Of a stretch of 64,000 bases of DNA, positions 33,056 through 41,128 are shown piece after piece. The translations under genes were made by a program, and so were the position numbers. Source of the stretch: Brotaphodocola sp003480315 (GTDB lineage: Bacteria; Bacillota; Clostridia; Lachnospirales; Lachnospiraceae). The stretch's first letter is position 1. Each line of letters begins with the position of its first letter. A model generated the notes under the pieces. It was not told where the DNA came from. It saw nothing but the letters and a program-made list of their open reading frames with translations, and made no database searches. The stretch lies in the NCBI RefSeq assembly GCF_964246085.1, contig NZ_CAXTPD010000017.1; one strand, 5' to 3'.

Positions 33056-33086
33056 ATGTAAGAAATATTCGATTGTAAGTAAAGTT

Positions 33087-34976
33087 TTATATCACTGCAA
33101 AATAACGAAGTGCATCTTTGATTGCTTCTACCTTTTCTGGTGTCGGATGTTTCCTCGGCTGTTTCAATTCTTCTACCGCATTAGGAGCATCATACATCGG
33201 CAATCCCAAATTTCGCTTTACCTCTGCGATATATGCGGTATGTACCTTGAAGCCGTATTTCGCTTCTATGTACTCCTTAATCATTTTGTAGGTCACTTTT
33301 TCTTTGGGCTTGTACGCTTCGGCTCTTTTAGCAATACTATCTACCGGAATCTTGCCCTCGCCCTCTCCAAACTCCACATCAATGTGGATATAACTGTCGG
33401 CTTTTTTGTGGGACAAAAGAACTACCGTCTCCACATGCCCCGTCGCCGGAAACATATCCACCGGCCATGCCCCATCAGCCTGATACCCCATCTTCTTAAA
33501 CACGCCCAGATCTCTTGCCAGCGTGTCCGGTCCGCAAGACACATAGATGACAGTCTTTGCTTTCACTGCTGCCACGGCCTTAATAAACGCCTCGGTGCTT
33601 CCTGCTCTTGGCGGGTCCATGAGGACTACGTCTACGGTATCACCGGATGCGGCCATCTGCATCATGAATTCGGTGGCGTCGTTGCAGTAAAAGCGGATGT
33701 TTTTGACACCGTTACATTTAGCGTTCTGTACAGCGTCGCGGACGGCATCGGCATTCAGTTCTACGCCGATGACTTCTTTGGCTTTGGATGCGGCGATGAT
33801 GCCGATGGTGCCAATTCCGCAGTAGGCATCCAGTACGCGCTCGTTGCCGGTCAGGCCAGCGAGTTCGATGGCTTTACCGTACAGATACTCAGTCTGGACC
33901 GGGTTGACCTGGTAGAAGGACTTCGGGGAGATACGGAATTTGCAGCCACACAGTTCGTCTTCAATGTAGCCTTTGCCGAACAGAACGTGTTCTTTATCAC
34001 CCAGTACCATGCTGGTGCCGCGGTTGTTGATGTTCTGGACAATCGTGGTGATCTCCGGGTGTTTCTGGCGCAGGGCTTTGACGAAGTTGTTCTTGGACGG
34101 GAATACCGGGGATGCGGTGACCAGCACGACCATGATCTGGCCGCTGGTGAAGCCGCGGCGAACCAGCACGTGGCGCAGCAGGCCGTAGCCGGTATCTTCA
34201 TCGTAGGTGCGGATCTTGAAGGATTTCAGCATACCGCGGATGGTGCCGATGATCTCGTCTGCTTTCTGGTCTTCGATCATGCAGGTTTCCACCGGAACGA
34301 TGTTGTGGGTTTTCTCTTCGTAAACGCCGGAGATGGCTTCGCCTTTGCGGTAGCCGAATACGGCATGTACCTTGTTGCGGTAGTGGAACGGATCGTCCAT
34401 GCCTTTGATACCGTGTACTTTACAGTAGTTTCCGAGAAGCTTCTGCATCTGACTCTGCTTCATCTGAAGCTGCTCTGCGTATGACATATCCAGGTACTGG
34501 CATCCGCCGCAGCGATGCGCCACCGGGCACAGACCTTTCTTCTTCGGTGCCTTTTTCTCTTCTGCTGCAGACTGAAGTTTTCCTGATTTCGGGGAATCGC
34601 CAAATCCACGCTTCGGTTCTGATTTTTTGCCGAAGTTCATAGTATCCTTACGGGCAGATTTTCCAAAACTCTTCTGCGCAGACTTTCCATCTGCTTTTCC
34701 GAATTTTTCAACTTTTCCACAAGCAAAATCCCGCGCAGATTTCTGATCTTCATTCTTGCCATCTTTCTTCCTAGCCCGGCTCCAAGCCTCTTTCTTGTCT
34801 GTTTTCTGCTCAGAAGATTTTCCGGCCTTTTTCCCAGTCTTCTCTCCAACCCACTCTTCAAATTTATCATCCAGACTCCGTCCCTGCTTTCCGGCAGCCG
34901 GTTTCTTCTTCCAATTTTCTTTTCTTACATTTCTATCCTGTTTCACGACTCTCAAGCCCCTTGTCTTTTTTATCAT
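33087..34976 (-). CDS. rlmD: 23S rRNA (uracil-5-)-methyltransferase RlmD/RumA
   Basis: A 629-residue enzyme that methylates U1939 of 23S rRNA using S-adenosylmethionine. A Lys/Gly/Ser-rich disordered extension covers residues 1 to about 145. Next come the Fe-S cluster cysteines (CPVAHRCGGCQYLDMSY), the SAM motif VLDAYCGIGTIGIIAA, VDVVLMDPPRAGS and the catalytic Cys motif VIYVSCGPDTLARDL. A C-terminal extension of about 90 residues follows. It appears intact; the neighbouring ICE A is inserted just downstream of its stop codon. This is host chromosomal DNA. Confidence 0.92.
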   Translation of the reverse strand: MIKKTRGLRVVKQDRNVRKENWKKKPAAGKQGRSLDDKFEEWVGEKTGKKAGKSSEQKTDKKEAWSRARKKDGKNEDQKSARDFACGKVEKFGKADGKSAQKSFGKSARKDTMNFGKKSEPKRGFGDSPKSGKLQSAAEEKKAPKKKGLCPVAHRCGGCQYLDMSYAEQLQMKQSQMQKLLGNYCKVHGIKGMDDPFHYRNKVHAVFGYRKGEAISGVYEEKTHNIVPVETCMIEDQKADEIIGTIRGMLKSFKIRTYDEDTGYGLLRHVLVRRGFTSGQIMVVLVTASPVFPSKNNFVKALRQKHPEITTIVQNINNRGTSMVLGDKEHVLFGKGYIEDELCGCKFRISPKSFYQVNPVQTEYLYGKAIELAGLTGNERVLDAYCGIGTIGIIAASKAKEVIGVELNADAVRDAVQNAKCNGVKNIRFYCNDATEFMMQMAASGDTVDVVLMDPPRAGSTEAFIKAVAAVKAKTVIYVSCGPDTLARDLGVFKKMGYQADGAWPVDMFPATGHVETVVLLSHKKADSYIHIDVEFGEGEGKIPVDSIAKRAEAYKPKEKVTYKMIKEYIEAKYGFKVHTAYIAEVKRNLGLPMYDAPNAVEELKQPRKHPTPEKVEAIKDALRYFAVI

Positions 34977-35064
34977 TTTTTATATAATGATACCAGGGTC
35001 AAAGCAATTACCCCTAACATCATTTTACTATTTACATTACTACATACCTTCAGGAGGAACCCCT

Positions 35065-35685
35065 ATGTCCCATACATCCGATAACAACACACAAGCCGGT
35101 GCGTTACACACCGGCGAGGATTCTTTTTATATGGATCCGGTTCTCTACACCGGGCGTCCGGCGGACTGCACCGGGCGGCTGGAGAAGGAGATCCGCACCT
35201 ATGACCTGTTAGATGAGCTCCAGATTCCGTACTGGCGGCTGGATCACGATGCTACCGCCACTATCGATGCCTGTCACGATGTGGATGTAAGGCTGGACAT
35301 TGAAATCTGCAAGAACCTGTTCCTCTGCAATGCCCAGAAAACCGATTTTTACATGCTCATGATGCCGGGCCACAAGAAGTTTAAGACGGCGAAGCTTTCC
35401 AAGCAGATTGGAAGCGCCCGCCTTTCCTTTGCAAGCTCGGAATTCATGGAGGAATTTCTGGATATCACGCCGGGTTCTGTCAGCGTGCTGGGGCTGATGA
35501 ATGACAAGAATAACCGTGTGCGGCTGCTCATCGACCAGGATGTGATCGACCACCACACCTTTGTGGGCTGTCATCCATGCATCAACACCTCCAGCTTAAA
35601 GCTTTACACGAAGGACATTCTGGAGAAGTTTCTCCCGGCAGTCCATCATGAATATACGATCGTCAATCTTCCATGGGAAGACTGA
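35065..35685 (+). CDS. Prolyl-tRNA editing (YbaK/ProX) deacylase
   Basis: A 206-residue protein of the YbaK/EbsC/ProX type, which hydrolyses mischarged aminoacyl-tRNA. Core: LLDELQIPYWRLDHDATATI, KNLFLCNAQKTDFYMLMMPG, GSVSVLGLMNDKNNRVRLLI and FVGCHPCINTSSLKL. The start ATG at 35065 has CAGGAGGAACCCCT in front of it; the frame is open much further upstream but overlaps rlmD. It is divergent from rlmD. Confidence 0.85.
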   Translation: MSHTSDNNTQAGALHTGEDSFYMDPVLYTGRPADCTGRLEKEIRTYDLLDELQIPYWRLDHDATATIDACHDVDVRLDIEICKNLFLCNAQKTDFYMLMMPGHKKFKTAKLSKQIGSARLSFASSEFMEEFLDITPGSVSVLGLMNDKNNRVRLLIDQDVIDHHTFVGCHPCINTSSLKLYTKDILEKFLPAVHHEYTIVNLPWED

Positions 35686-35777
35686 TCTGATTCCATGTCA
35701 GAACTGCAGACAATGGCCAAATCCGATGTCCGGACTGACTGCGCACAGTTTCTGCCATGGAACCAGTTACTCATTTC

Positions 35778-37574
35778 TTATTTACTCAGCGGTCTGGTGA
35801 CTTCTTTCAGCCAGTCCGCTTCTTCTGTGTCGAGATACGGCGCGATCTTTTCGTATACCTGTGCGTGGTACTCGTTGAGCCATGCCAGATCCTGCTCTTC
35901 CATCAGAGATACATCCACTGGCTCCAGGTCGATCGGCACGTAGGTCAGATACTCGAAGCTTAAAAACTGACCATAGTCGGTCTTTTCATCTTTCTTGCAG
36001 TAAATCAGATTCTCGGTACGGATGCCATGGCTGCCTTCAATATAGATTCCTGGCTCATCGGAACATACCATACCCGGCATGAACGGCGTGTTTTCCTGAC
36101 GCTCCGGAACCACACGGTAACGGATGCCGATCGGTCGCTCATGTACATTTAACAGATATCCCACACCATGACCGGTTCCATGATTAAAATCCAGTCCGCG
36201 CTTCCAGAACGGCTCTCTCGCTGCATAGTCCAGGCTCAGTCCGGTGCAGCCTTCCAGGAATTTCACATGGCCCAGGCGCAGCATGCTCATCAGAACCAGG
36301 GTGTAATGCTCTTTTTCTTCATCCGTGACCGGCCCCAGGGCGATGGTGCGGGTGATATCGGTGGTTCCCTCGTAATACTGTCCGCCGGAATCCACCAGAT
36401 ACAGACCTCTTGCCTGCAGGCTTGCACAGTGCTCCGGCACGGCATGGTAATGGCACAGTGCCGCATTTTTCCCATATGCGGAGATTGTGTTGAAGCTGAT
36501 ATCCAGTGCTCCATGCTCCCGGCGCATCTGGTCAAGACGGTCAGCCACGCTGCACTCATCCATCGGAATCTTGCCGATATTCTTTTTCAACCAGTAGATA
36601 TATTTTGTCATGACCACACCATCGATAATATGAGCCTTCTTCATATTTTCAATCTCGGTCGCATTTTTCTGAGTCTTGGCATATACAGTCGGATTCATCT
36701 GATCGATGATCTGATTCTGCGCCTGCACGCTCTCATAAATGGCAAAGTTCACGCGGCTCTTTTCCAGAAGCACGGTATGGTCTTTTAGCTCCTTCACATC
36801 CGCGTAAATGTCATTGTACGGACGGATGGACACGCCCAGAGACTCCAGGTAAGCACGCACCTCATCCGAAATCACCTGCGGATTCACATAGAAATACAGG
36901 TTCTCCCCGGTTACCATCAGGTAAGACAACACCACCGGATTGCACGGAATGTCGTTGCCACGGATATTGAACAGCCAGACAATATCGTCCAGCGTGGTGA
37001 TGATATGCACATCCGCGTAAGCCTTCTTCATGGCTTCGCGCAGGTTTTTAATCTTCTCAGCAGCGGCCTGTCCTGCGTATTTTTCTTCCAGGATCCATAC
37101 CGGCTCTGCGGAAAGCTCCGGGCGGTTTTCCCAGATTTCGCCGATCAGGTCATGCTCGGAACAGATGGATGCCTGCTTCCGGGAAAGACGCTCCTGTAAG
37201 CTTTCTCCGGTCTTGCTGTTGATGACACGGCCATCAAAACCAAGCACACCCTGCTCTGGCATGTGGTCTGCCAGGTACTGCTCCACGGTCGGAACTCCAG
37301 GCTGGCCCATTTTCATAAGTTCTACGCCACTATCTTTCAATTCTGCAGCGGCCTGCACGAAATAACGACCATCGGTCCACAAACCGGCCCAGTCCTTCAT
37401 GATCAAGGCAATACCCGCAGAACCGGTAAATCCGGTGATGTACTTTCTGCATGCAAAATGCTCCCCCACATACTCCGACTCATGGAAATCTGCTGTCGGC
37501 ACCAGATAGGCATCCATATGATAAGTCTCCATCAGTCTGCGGAGACGCGCAATTCTCTCTGTAATTTCGTTCAT
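35778..37574 (-). CDS. Aminopeptidase P family protein (Xaa-Pro aminopeptidase)
   Basis: A 598-residue metallopeptidase of the three-domain M24B type that removes N-terminal residues before proline. Its catalytic domain shows the metal ligands LYLVDSGGQYYEGTTDITRT, HGTGHGVGYLLNVHE and PGIYIEGSHGIRTENLI. The ATG at 37574 (MNEITERIARLRRLM) follows GAGGATAATAAC. It is 10 bases after lpdA, so they are probably co-transcribed. Confidence 0.92.
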   Translation of the reverse strand: MNEITERIARLRRLMETYHMDAYLVPTADFHESEYVGEHFACRKYITGFTGSAGIALIMKDWAGLWTDGRYFVQAAAELKDSGVELMKMGQPGVPTVEQYLADHMPEQGVLGFDGRVINSKTGESLQERLSRKQASICSEHDLIGEIWENRPELSAEPVWILEEKYAGQAAAEKIKNLREAMKKAYADVHIITTLDDIVWLFNIRGNDIPCNPVVLSYLMVTGENLYFYVNPQVISDEVRAYLESLGVSIRPYNDIYADVKELKDHTVLLEKSRVNFAIYESVQAQNQIIDQMNPTVYAKTQKNATEIENMKKAHIIDGVVMTKYIYWLKKNIGKIPMDECSVADRLDQMRREHGALDISFNTISAYGKNAALCHYHAVPEHCASLQARGLYLVDSGGQYYEGTTDITRTIALGPVTDEEKEHYTLVLMSMLRLGHVKFLEGCTGLSLDYAAREPFWKRGLDFNHGTGHGVGYLLNVHERPIGIRYRVVPERQENTPFMPGMVCSDEPGIYIEGSHGIRTENLIYCKKDEKTDYGQFLSFEYLTYVPIDLEPVDVSLMEEQDLAWLNEYHAQVYEKIAPYLDTEEADWLKEVTRPLSK

Positions 37575-37584
37575 GTTATTATCC

Positions 37585-39009
37585 TCACTTTTCATTCTGA
37601 CGCATGGCATCCTCAATAGCTGCCGCAATGCCTTCACTGTAGGTTGGATGAGCACGCATCGCCAGGGAAAGCTGCTCGGCAGTCAGTCCGTTTGCAATGG
37701 CCGTAGCCATTTCTCCGATCATGTCCGTGGCGCGTGGGCACATCATCTGCGCTCCCACAATGGTATTGGAATATGCCTCAAAGATCAGGCGGATAAAGCC
37801 GTGCTCCTCCCTGGCAATGATGGATTTGCCGTTCTCTCCCATATCGTAAACGCCGCAGCGCACTTTCATGCCAAGTTCTCCGGCCTTCGCCTCCGTGAGG
37901 CCAACCGTAGCAATCTCCGGCTCAGTATAGATGCAGCTCGGCACGATCGGCAGAGAGACAAACATGCCGTTTGGCACTGCCTCCAGACGGATGGTATGCG
38001 GCTTTCCCGCCAGATTTTCAATGACGTAGGTTGCCTGCGCCATAGCCACATGGGCCAGTTGTGTTTTTGCAGAAACATCTCCAATCGCATAGATTCCCGG
38101 TTCGCTAGTCTCAAAGTCCGCATTTACCACCGGCCTTCCATGTTCTATCTGCAGGCTCATGTCCTCACCAAGAAGACCTTCCGTGTAAGGTGCTCTTCCA
38201 ACAGCTACCACCACCTGATTCGTTTTAATCTGGGTCGTCTCATCGGTCAGCAGATGGCGCACGGTACATACCAGACCTTCCTCCCGCTGGATTTCCTCTA
38301 CCATAGCATTGCAGTAAACAGTAATGCCCTTCTTGACGAGCTGTTCCTTTAATGCTTCGGAGACCTCCTCATCCATCGGACCTAACAGATGAGGTCCTTT
38401 CTCTACAATGGTCACCTTAGAGCAGAGTGCCTGGAAAATGGTAGCAAACTCTACACCGATGACACCACCGCCCATAATCACGATGCGGTCATAATTCCAG
38501 GTGGGCACTGCCAGCAGACGGTCACTGTTGATAACGCCCGGCAGATTGATGCCGGGAATGTTCGGCATGATCGGCTTCGCACCGGTAGCGATAATGATAT
38601 TCTTTGCACGAAGATATTCCTTGCCGCTCTCGCCTACTACTTCAATAGTTTTCTCCCGGCGGATGGTCGCCTTTCCCTTTATAAAGGTGATATTATTTTT
38701 ATCAAACAGTTTCTGGATTTCATCGCGGTACCGGCGCACAGAACGCTTCTTGTAATCCTGCATTTTTGCAAAATCAAAGGAGATAAAATCAGTAGAGACA
38801 CCAAATTCATCCCCGTGCTGCATCATGGAAAAAATATTGGACGCATGAAGCAGCGCCTTGGTGGGAATGCAGCCCCGGTTGATACAGACACCGCCCAACT
38901 TATTCTCATCCACCACGGCTACCTTCATGCCAAAGGACGCACCCTTGATGGCTGCAGTATAGCCGCCCGGTCCTGCCCCGATAATCACCAGATCATAATA
39001 TGTTGCCAT
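37585..39009 (-). CDS. lpdA: Dihydrolipoyl dehydrogenase
   Basis: A 474-residue flavoprotein that reoxidises lipoyl groups of 2-oxoacid dehydrogenase or glycine cleavage complexes. FAD motif IIGAGPGGYTAAIKG, redox disulphide GGVCINRGCIPTK, NAD motif IMGGGVIGVEFA, FAD site ISPGE-like GIYAIGDVSAKT and C-terminal catalytic His in MRAHPTYSE. The ATG at 39009 (MATYYDLVIIGAG) follows GAAAGGAATACAAATTT. No partner complex genes are in the window. Confidence 0.92.
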   Translation of the reverse strand: MATYYDLVIIGAGPGGYTAAIKGASFGMKVAVVDENKLGGVCINRGCIPTKALLHASNIFSMMQHGDEFGVSTDFISFDFAKMQDYKKRSVRRYRDEIQKLFDKNNITFIKGKATIRREKTIEVVGESGKEYLRAKNIIIATGAKPIMPNIPGINLPGVINSDRLLAVPTWNYDRIVIMGGGVIGVEFATIFQALCSKVTIVEKGPHLLGPMDEEVSEALKEQLVKKGITVYCNAMVEEIQREEGLVCTVRHLLTDETTQIKTNQVVVAVGRAPYTEGLLGEDMSLQIEHGRPVVNADFETSEPGIYAIGDVSAKTQLAHVAMAQATYVIENLAGKPHTIRLEAVPNGMFVSLPIVPSCIYTEPEIATVGLTEAKAGELGMKVRCGVYDMGENGKSIIAREEHGFIRLIFEAYSNTIVGAQMMCPRATDMIGEMATAIANGLTAEQLSLAMRAHPTYSEGIAAAIEDAMRQNEK

Positions 39010-39086
39010 AAATTTGTATTCCTTTCGTTCTGTCACGATTTTCTTTCTGTCATTGTGCCTGCTCTGCAGTTTGCAGCCGCACCTGC

Positions 39087-39866
39087 CTAAAACAGATGCA
39101 GCGCTTCGCAAGCCTTATAAACACCGTCCTCGCCAATGGGCGCGGTAACGTAATCCGCTGCCGCCTTCAGCTGCGGATGCCCATTGCCCATAGCCACGCC
39201 GATGCCTGCGGTAGTCACGATTTCATAATCATTCATACTGTCGCCAAAGGCGATCGTGTTCTTCAGCGGGATATTCCAGGCTTTGCAGAGGCGTTTGAGG
39301 CCTTCTGCCTTGGAGGCATCCTTTTCAATGATATCGGCCCCTTCCCGGCTGGAAAACAGCGGAAGCTTCAGCATAGGGAATGCCGCCTCCACTTCTTTCG
39401 CTCCAGGCTCCCGGCCAATGTAGGCCAGCGTGCGCACCGGCATGTCCAGAAGCTTCCACGGGTCGCGAAACTTCCGGTCCGACATCTGCCAGCGTACCAT
39501 ATCGTGGCGGGTCACACACCAAGGATTGATGAAATAATCGATATCACCCACGGTCATCCCGATGGCGTAATCCTTTCCTTCCGCGAAATGTAGCAGTTCT
39601 TCTACCAGTTCCCGCTTCATACAATGTTCATAGATCAGTTCCGGGCCGATGGTGATCTTGTTGCCATTTAAATGGATGATGGCATCCGGCTTCACCTGGT
39701 CTGCAAGGCCCTCGCTGAACTTGGCATCCATGTCACGGCCGGTAGCGATCACGATATAGTAATTTTTGCGAAGCAGATCCAGCGCTTTGATGGCACTGTC
39801 CGGAATCTTATAATCTGCATGGTTCAGCAGTGTCATGTCCATGTCAAAACTGACGATTCCCTTCAT
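39087..39866 (-). CDS. HAD superfamily Cof-type phosphatase
   Basis: A 259-residue hydrolase with motif I SFDMDMTLLN, motif II region IVIATGRDMDAKF and motif III/IV AFGDSMNDYEIVTTAG. The Cof/YbiV group dephosphorylates sugar phosphates and flavin precursors; the substrate here is unknown. The start ATG at 39866 follows GGAGAGTTATTT. It lies upstream of lpdA in the same direction. Confidence 0.88.
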   Translation of the reverse strand: MKGIVSFDMDMTLLNHADYKIPDSAIKALDLLRKNYYIVIATGRDMDAKFSEGLADQVKPDAIIHLNGNKITIGPELIYEHCMKRELVEELLHFAEGKDYAIGMTVGDIDYFINPWCVTRHDMVRWQMSDRKFRDPWKLLDMPVRTLAYIGREPGAKEVEAAFPMLKLPLFSSREGADIIEKDASKAEGLKRLCKAWNIPLKNTIAFGDSMNDYEIVTTAGIGVAMGNGHPQLKAAADYVTAPIGEDGVYKACEALHLF

Positions 39867-40047
39867 AAATAACTCTCCGTTTTCCTTCTGTAATCGCGGC
39901 TGCGAGCAATCCGCAGCCGCCGGTAATTCTAGTATCCATGATAACAAAGTACGGGGGGACTGTAAAGTCCGGAAGGCAGATTTAAAAAATTCTTATACAA
40001 ATTGCTTTTCAAATCGCTCATTTTCTGATATACTATTATAGTTCGAT

Positions 40048-40121
40048 CGGGGTATGGCGTAGCTTGGTAGCGCGCTCGGCTGGGGGCCGAGAGGTCGCAG
40101 GTTCAAATCCTGTTGCCCCGA
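40048..40121 (+). tRNA. tRNA-Pro (anticodon GGG)
   Basis: The 7-bp acceptor stem CGGGGTA/TGCCCCG contains one G-U pair. The anticodon arm is CTCGG-CTGGGGG-CCGAG with anticodon GGG, the T arm is GCAGG-TTCAAAT-CCTGT, and the discriminator is A. CCA is not encoded. The gene is intact and shows no sign of being an integration site. Confidence 0.93.
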
Positions 40122-40127
40122 TTCTAT

Positions 40128-40160
40128 AAAAGCATCGGCAGTTTTCTGTCGATGCTTTTT
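40128..40160 (+). terminator. Terminator after tRNA-Pro
   Basis: AAAAGCATCG (40128-40137) and CGATGCTTTT (40150-40159) with T tail, six bases after the tRNA. It may also serve the convergent licT-like gene from the other side. Confidence 0.8.
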
Positions 40161-40193
40161 GACTATCATTTTCTTTTCAGTACCTCAATTTTC

Positions 40194-41021
40194 TTACACT
40201 GTCTCTCCCCCAGTTACCCGCCTGATATGAATCGCAAGAAACCCGATTTCTTCTTTCGCAAGAACCACCCTCAGCTCCTGTTCCAGTTTTTTCAAAATCT
40301 GCTCAGCCAGCGCGTATTCGAATGGAAACTGCTCTTTTGCGTATGCTTCCAGATCAAGATCCGTGCGTTCTCCCTTTCTGGCCCGGGCCAGCATATAGCG
40401 GACATGACTCATCAGCCGGTTGTAACCGAGAGAGCCATAAGGAAGCTTCTTTCCGGCTCCTTCCTCGATCATGGTCATACAGACGCCCACCAGACGGGCT
40501 GTTTCCAGAGAATCAGCCACATTTTCCTGCGCCAGTCCGGCGTGGATATGCAGGGCGATGAAGCCGGCTTCATCCTCTCCAAGGACGGTTCCCGTCATCT
40601 TTTTTAAGATTTCGCATCCTTTTCTGGCTGCTTCGTACTCATCTCCAAATAAGGCTGCAATATCATGCTGAAACGGATTGGGAATTTCTTTCTTCTCTCT
40701 GGCCCGTGCTGCTGCCATAGCAATGTGATCTGCCATTGGGATCAGAATATCATGCTGCAGCGGTCCCATCGCCGCTTCTGCCGTCTCTATGATTTTTCCG
40801 GCTGCTTCGATATAAATCGGATCAATGCCGTTTACACGAATCAGCGCCGGCGTTTTTTCGCTCACAAGTTCATAACGGCGTCCCTTAGAAAGTTCTGCCA
40901 TCCGCTCTCCCATACGATGTCCGAAGCCGACCCCGTTTCCCAGAAGAATCAGCTCCTGACCGTTGGCATCATCCAGCACCAGAATCCCGTTATTGTTCAA
41001 TACTTTGATTACCCGATACAT
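40194..41021 (-). CDS. LicT/GlcT-type transcriptional antiterminator
   Basis: A 275-residue BglG-family antiterminator. It comprises the RNA-binding CAT domain (MYRVIKVLNNNGILVLDDAN .. LLGNGVGFGHRMGERM) followed by PRD1 and PRD2, whose conserved histidines include LIPMADHIAMAAAR, FIALHIHAGLAQ, RLMSHVRYML and FLAIHIRRVTGG. It should bind the RAT site at 43571-43600 and allow transcription of the PTS gene, controlled by PTS phosphorylation. It is encoded directly downstream of that PTS gene. Confidence 0.92.
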   Translation of the reverse strand: MYRVIKVLNNNGILVLDDANGQELILLGNGVGFGHRMGERMAELSKGRRYELVSEKTPALIRVNGIDPIYIEAAGKIIETAEAAMGPLQHDILIPMADHIAMAAARAREKKEIPNPFQHDIAALFGDEYEAARKGCEILKKMTGTVLGEDEAGFIALHIHAGLAQENVADSLETARLVGVCMTMIEEGAGKKLPYGSLGYNRLMSHVRYMLARARKGERTDLDLEAYAKEQFPFEYALAEQILKKLEQELRVVLAKEEIGFLAIHIRRVTGGETV

Positions 41022-41128
41022 AAAAATACCTCCTGCATCTTATGCCTGTCCTGTTATTATACACGACAACCTTAGGATGCAGAAAGTACTTTTTGTTTCG
41101 TATGATAAATACTCCCTAAGTTTTTATC

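Larger units (their letters stand above)
1..33060. mobile_element. ICE A, Tn1549-like conjugative element (partial) hosting two nested elements
   Basis: The backbone is the sum of 1-836, 8677-9825 and 26665 to about 33060. It encodes, on the minus strand, VirB6-like, Maff2, TraG, PcfB, small accessory proteins, an antirepressor, a replication protein and ParB/ParA, an order typical of Tn1549-like ICEs. The left part, including VirB4 and the integrase, lies outside the window. The right boundary is inferred to fall between the parA start (32967) and the end of rlmD (33087); I could not identify the exact attachment site. The 3' end of rumA/rlmD is a known integration hotspot for Gram-positive ICEs. 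Confidence 0.75.

Noticed and set aside
33042..34484. 480-codon open frame on the plus strand
   Set aside because: It is antisense to rlmD, whose motifs and family length are clear; low-complexity translation with no recognisable domain.
40048..40121. tRNA-Pro as an integration site
   Set aside because: The tRNA is intact, with its own terminator, and neither ICE abuts it; ICE A is by rlmD and ICE B in cotJC.
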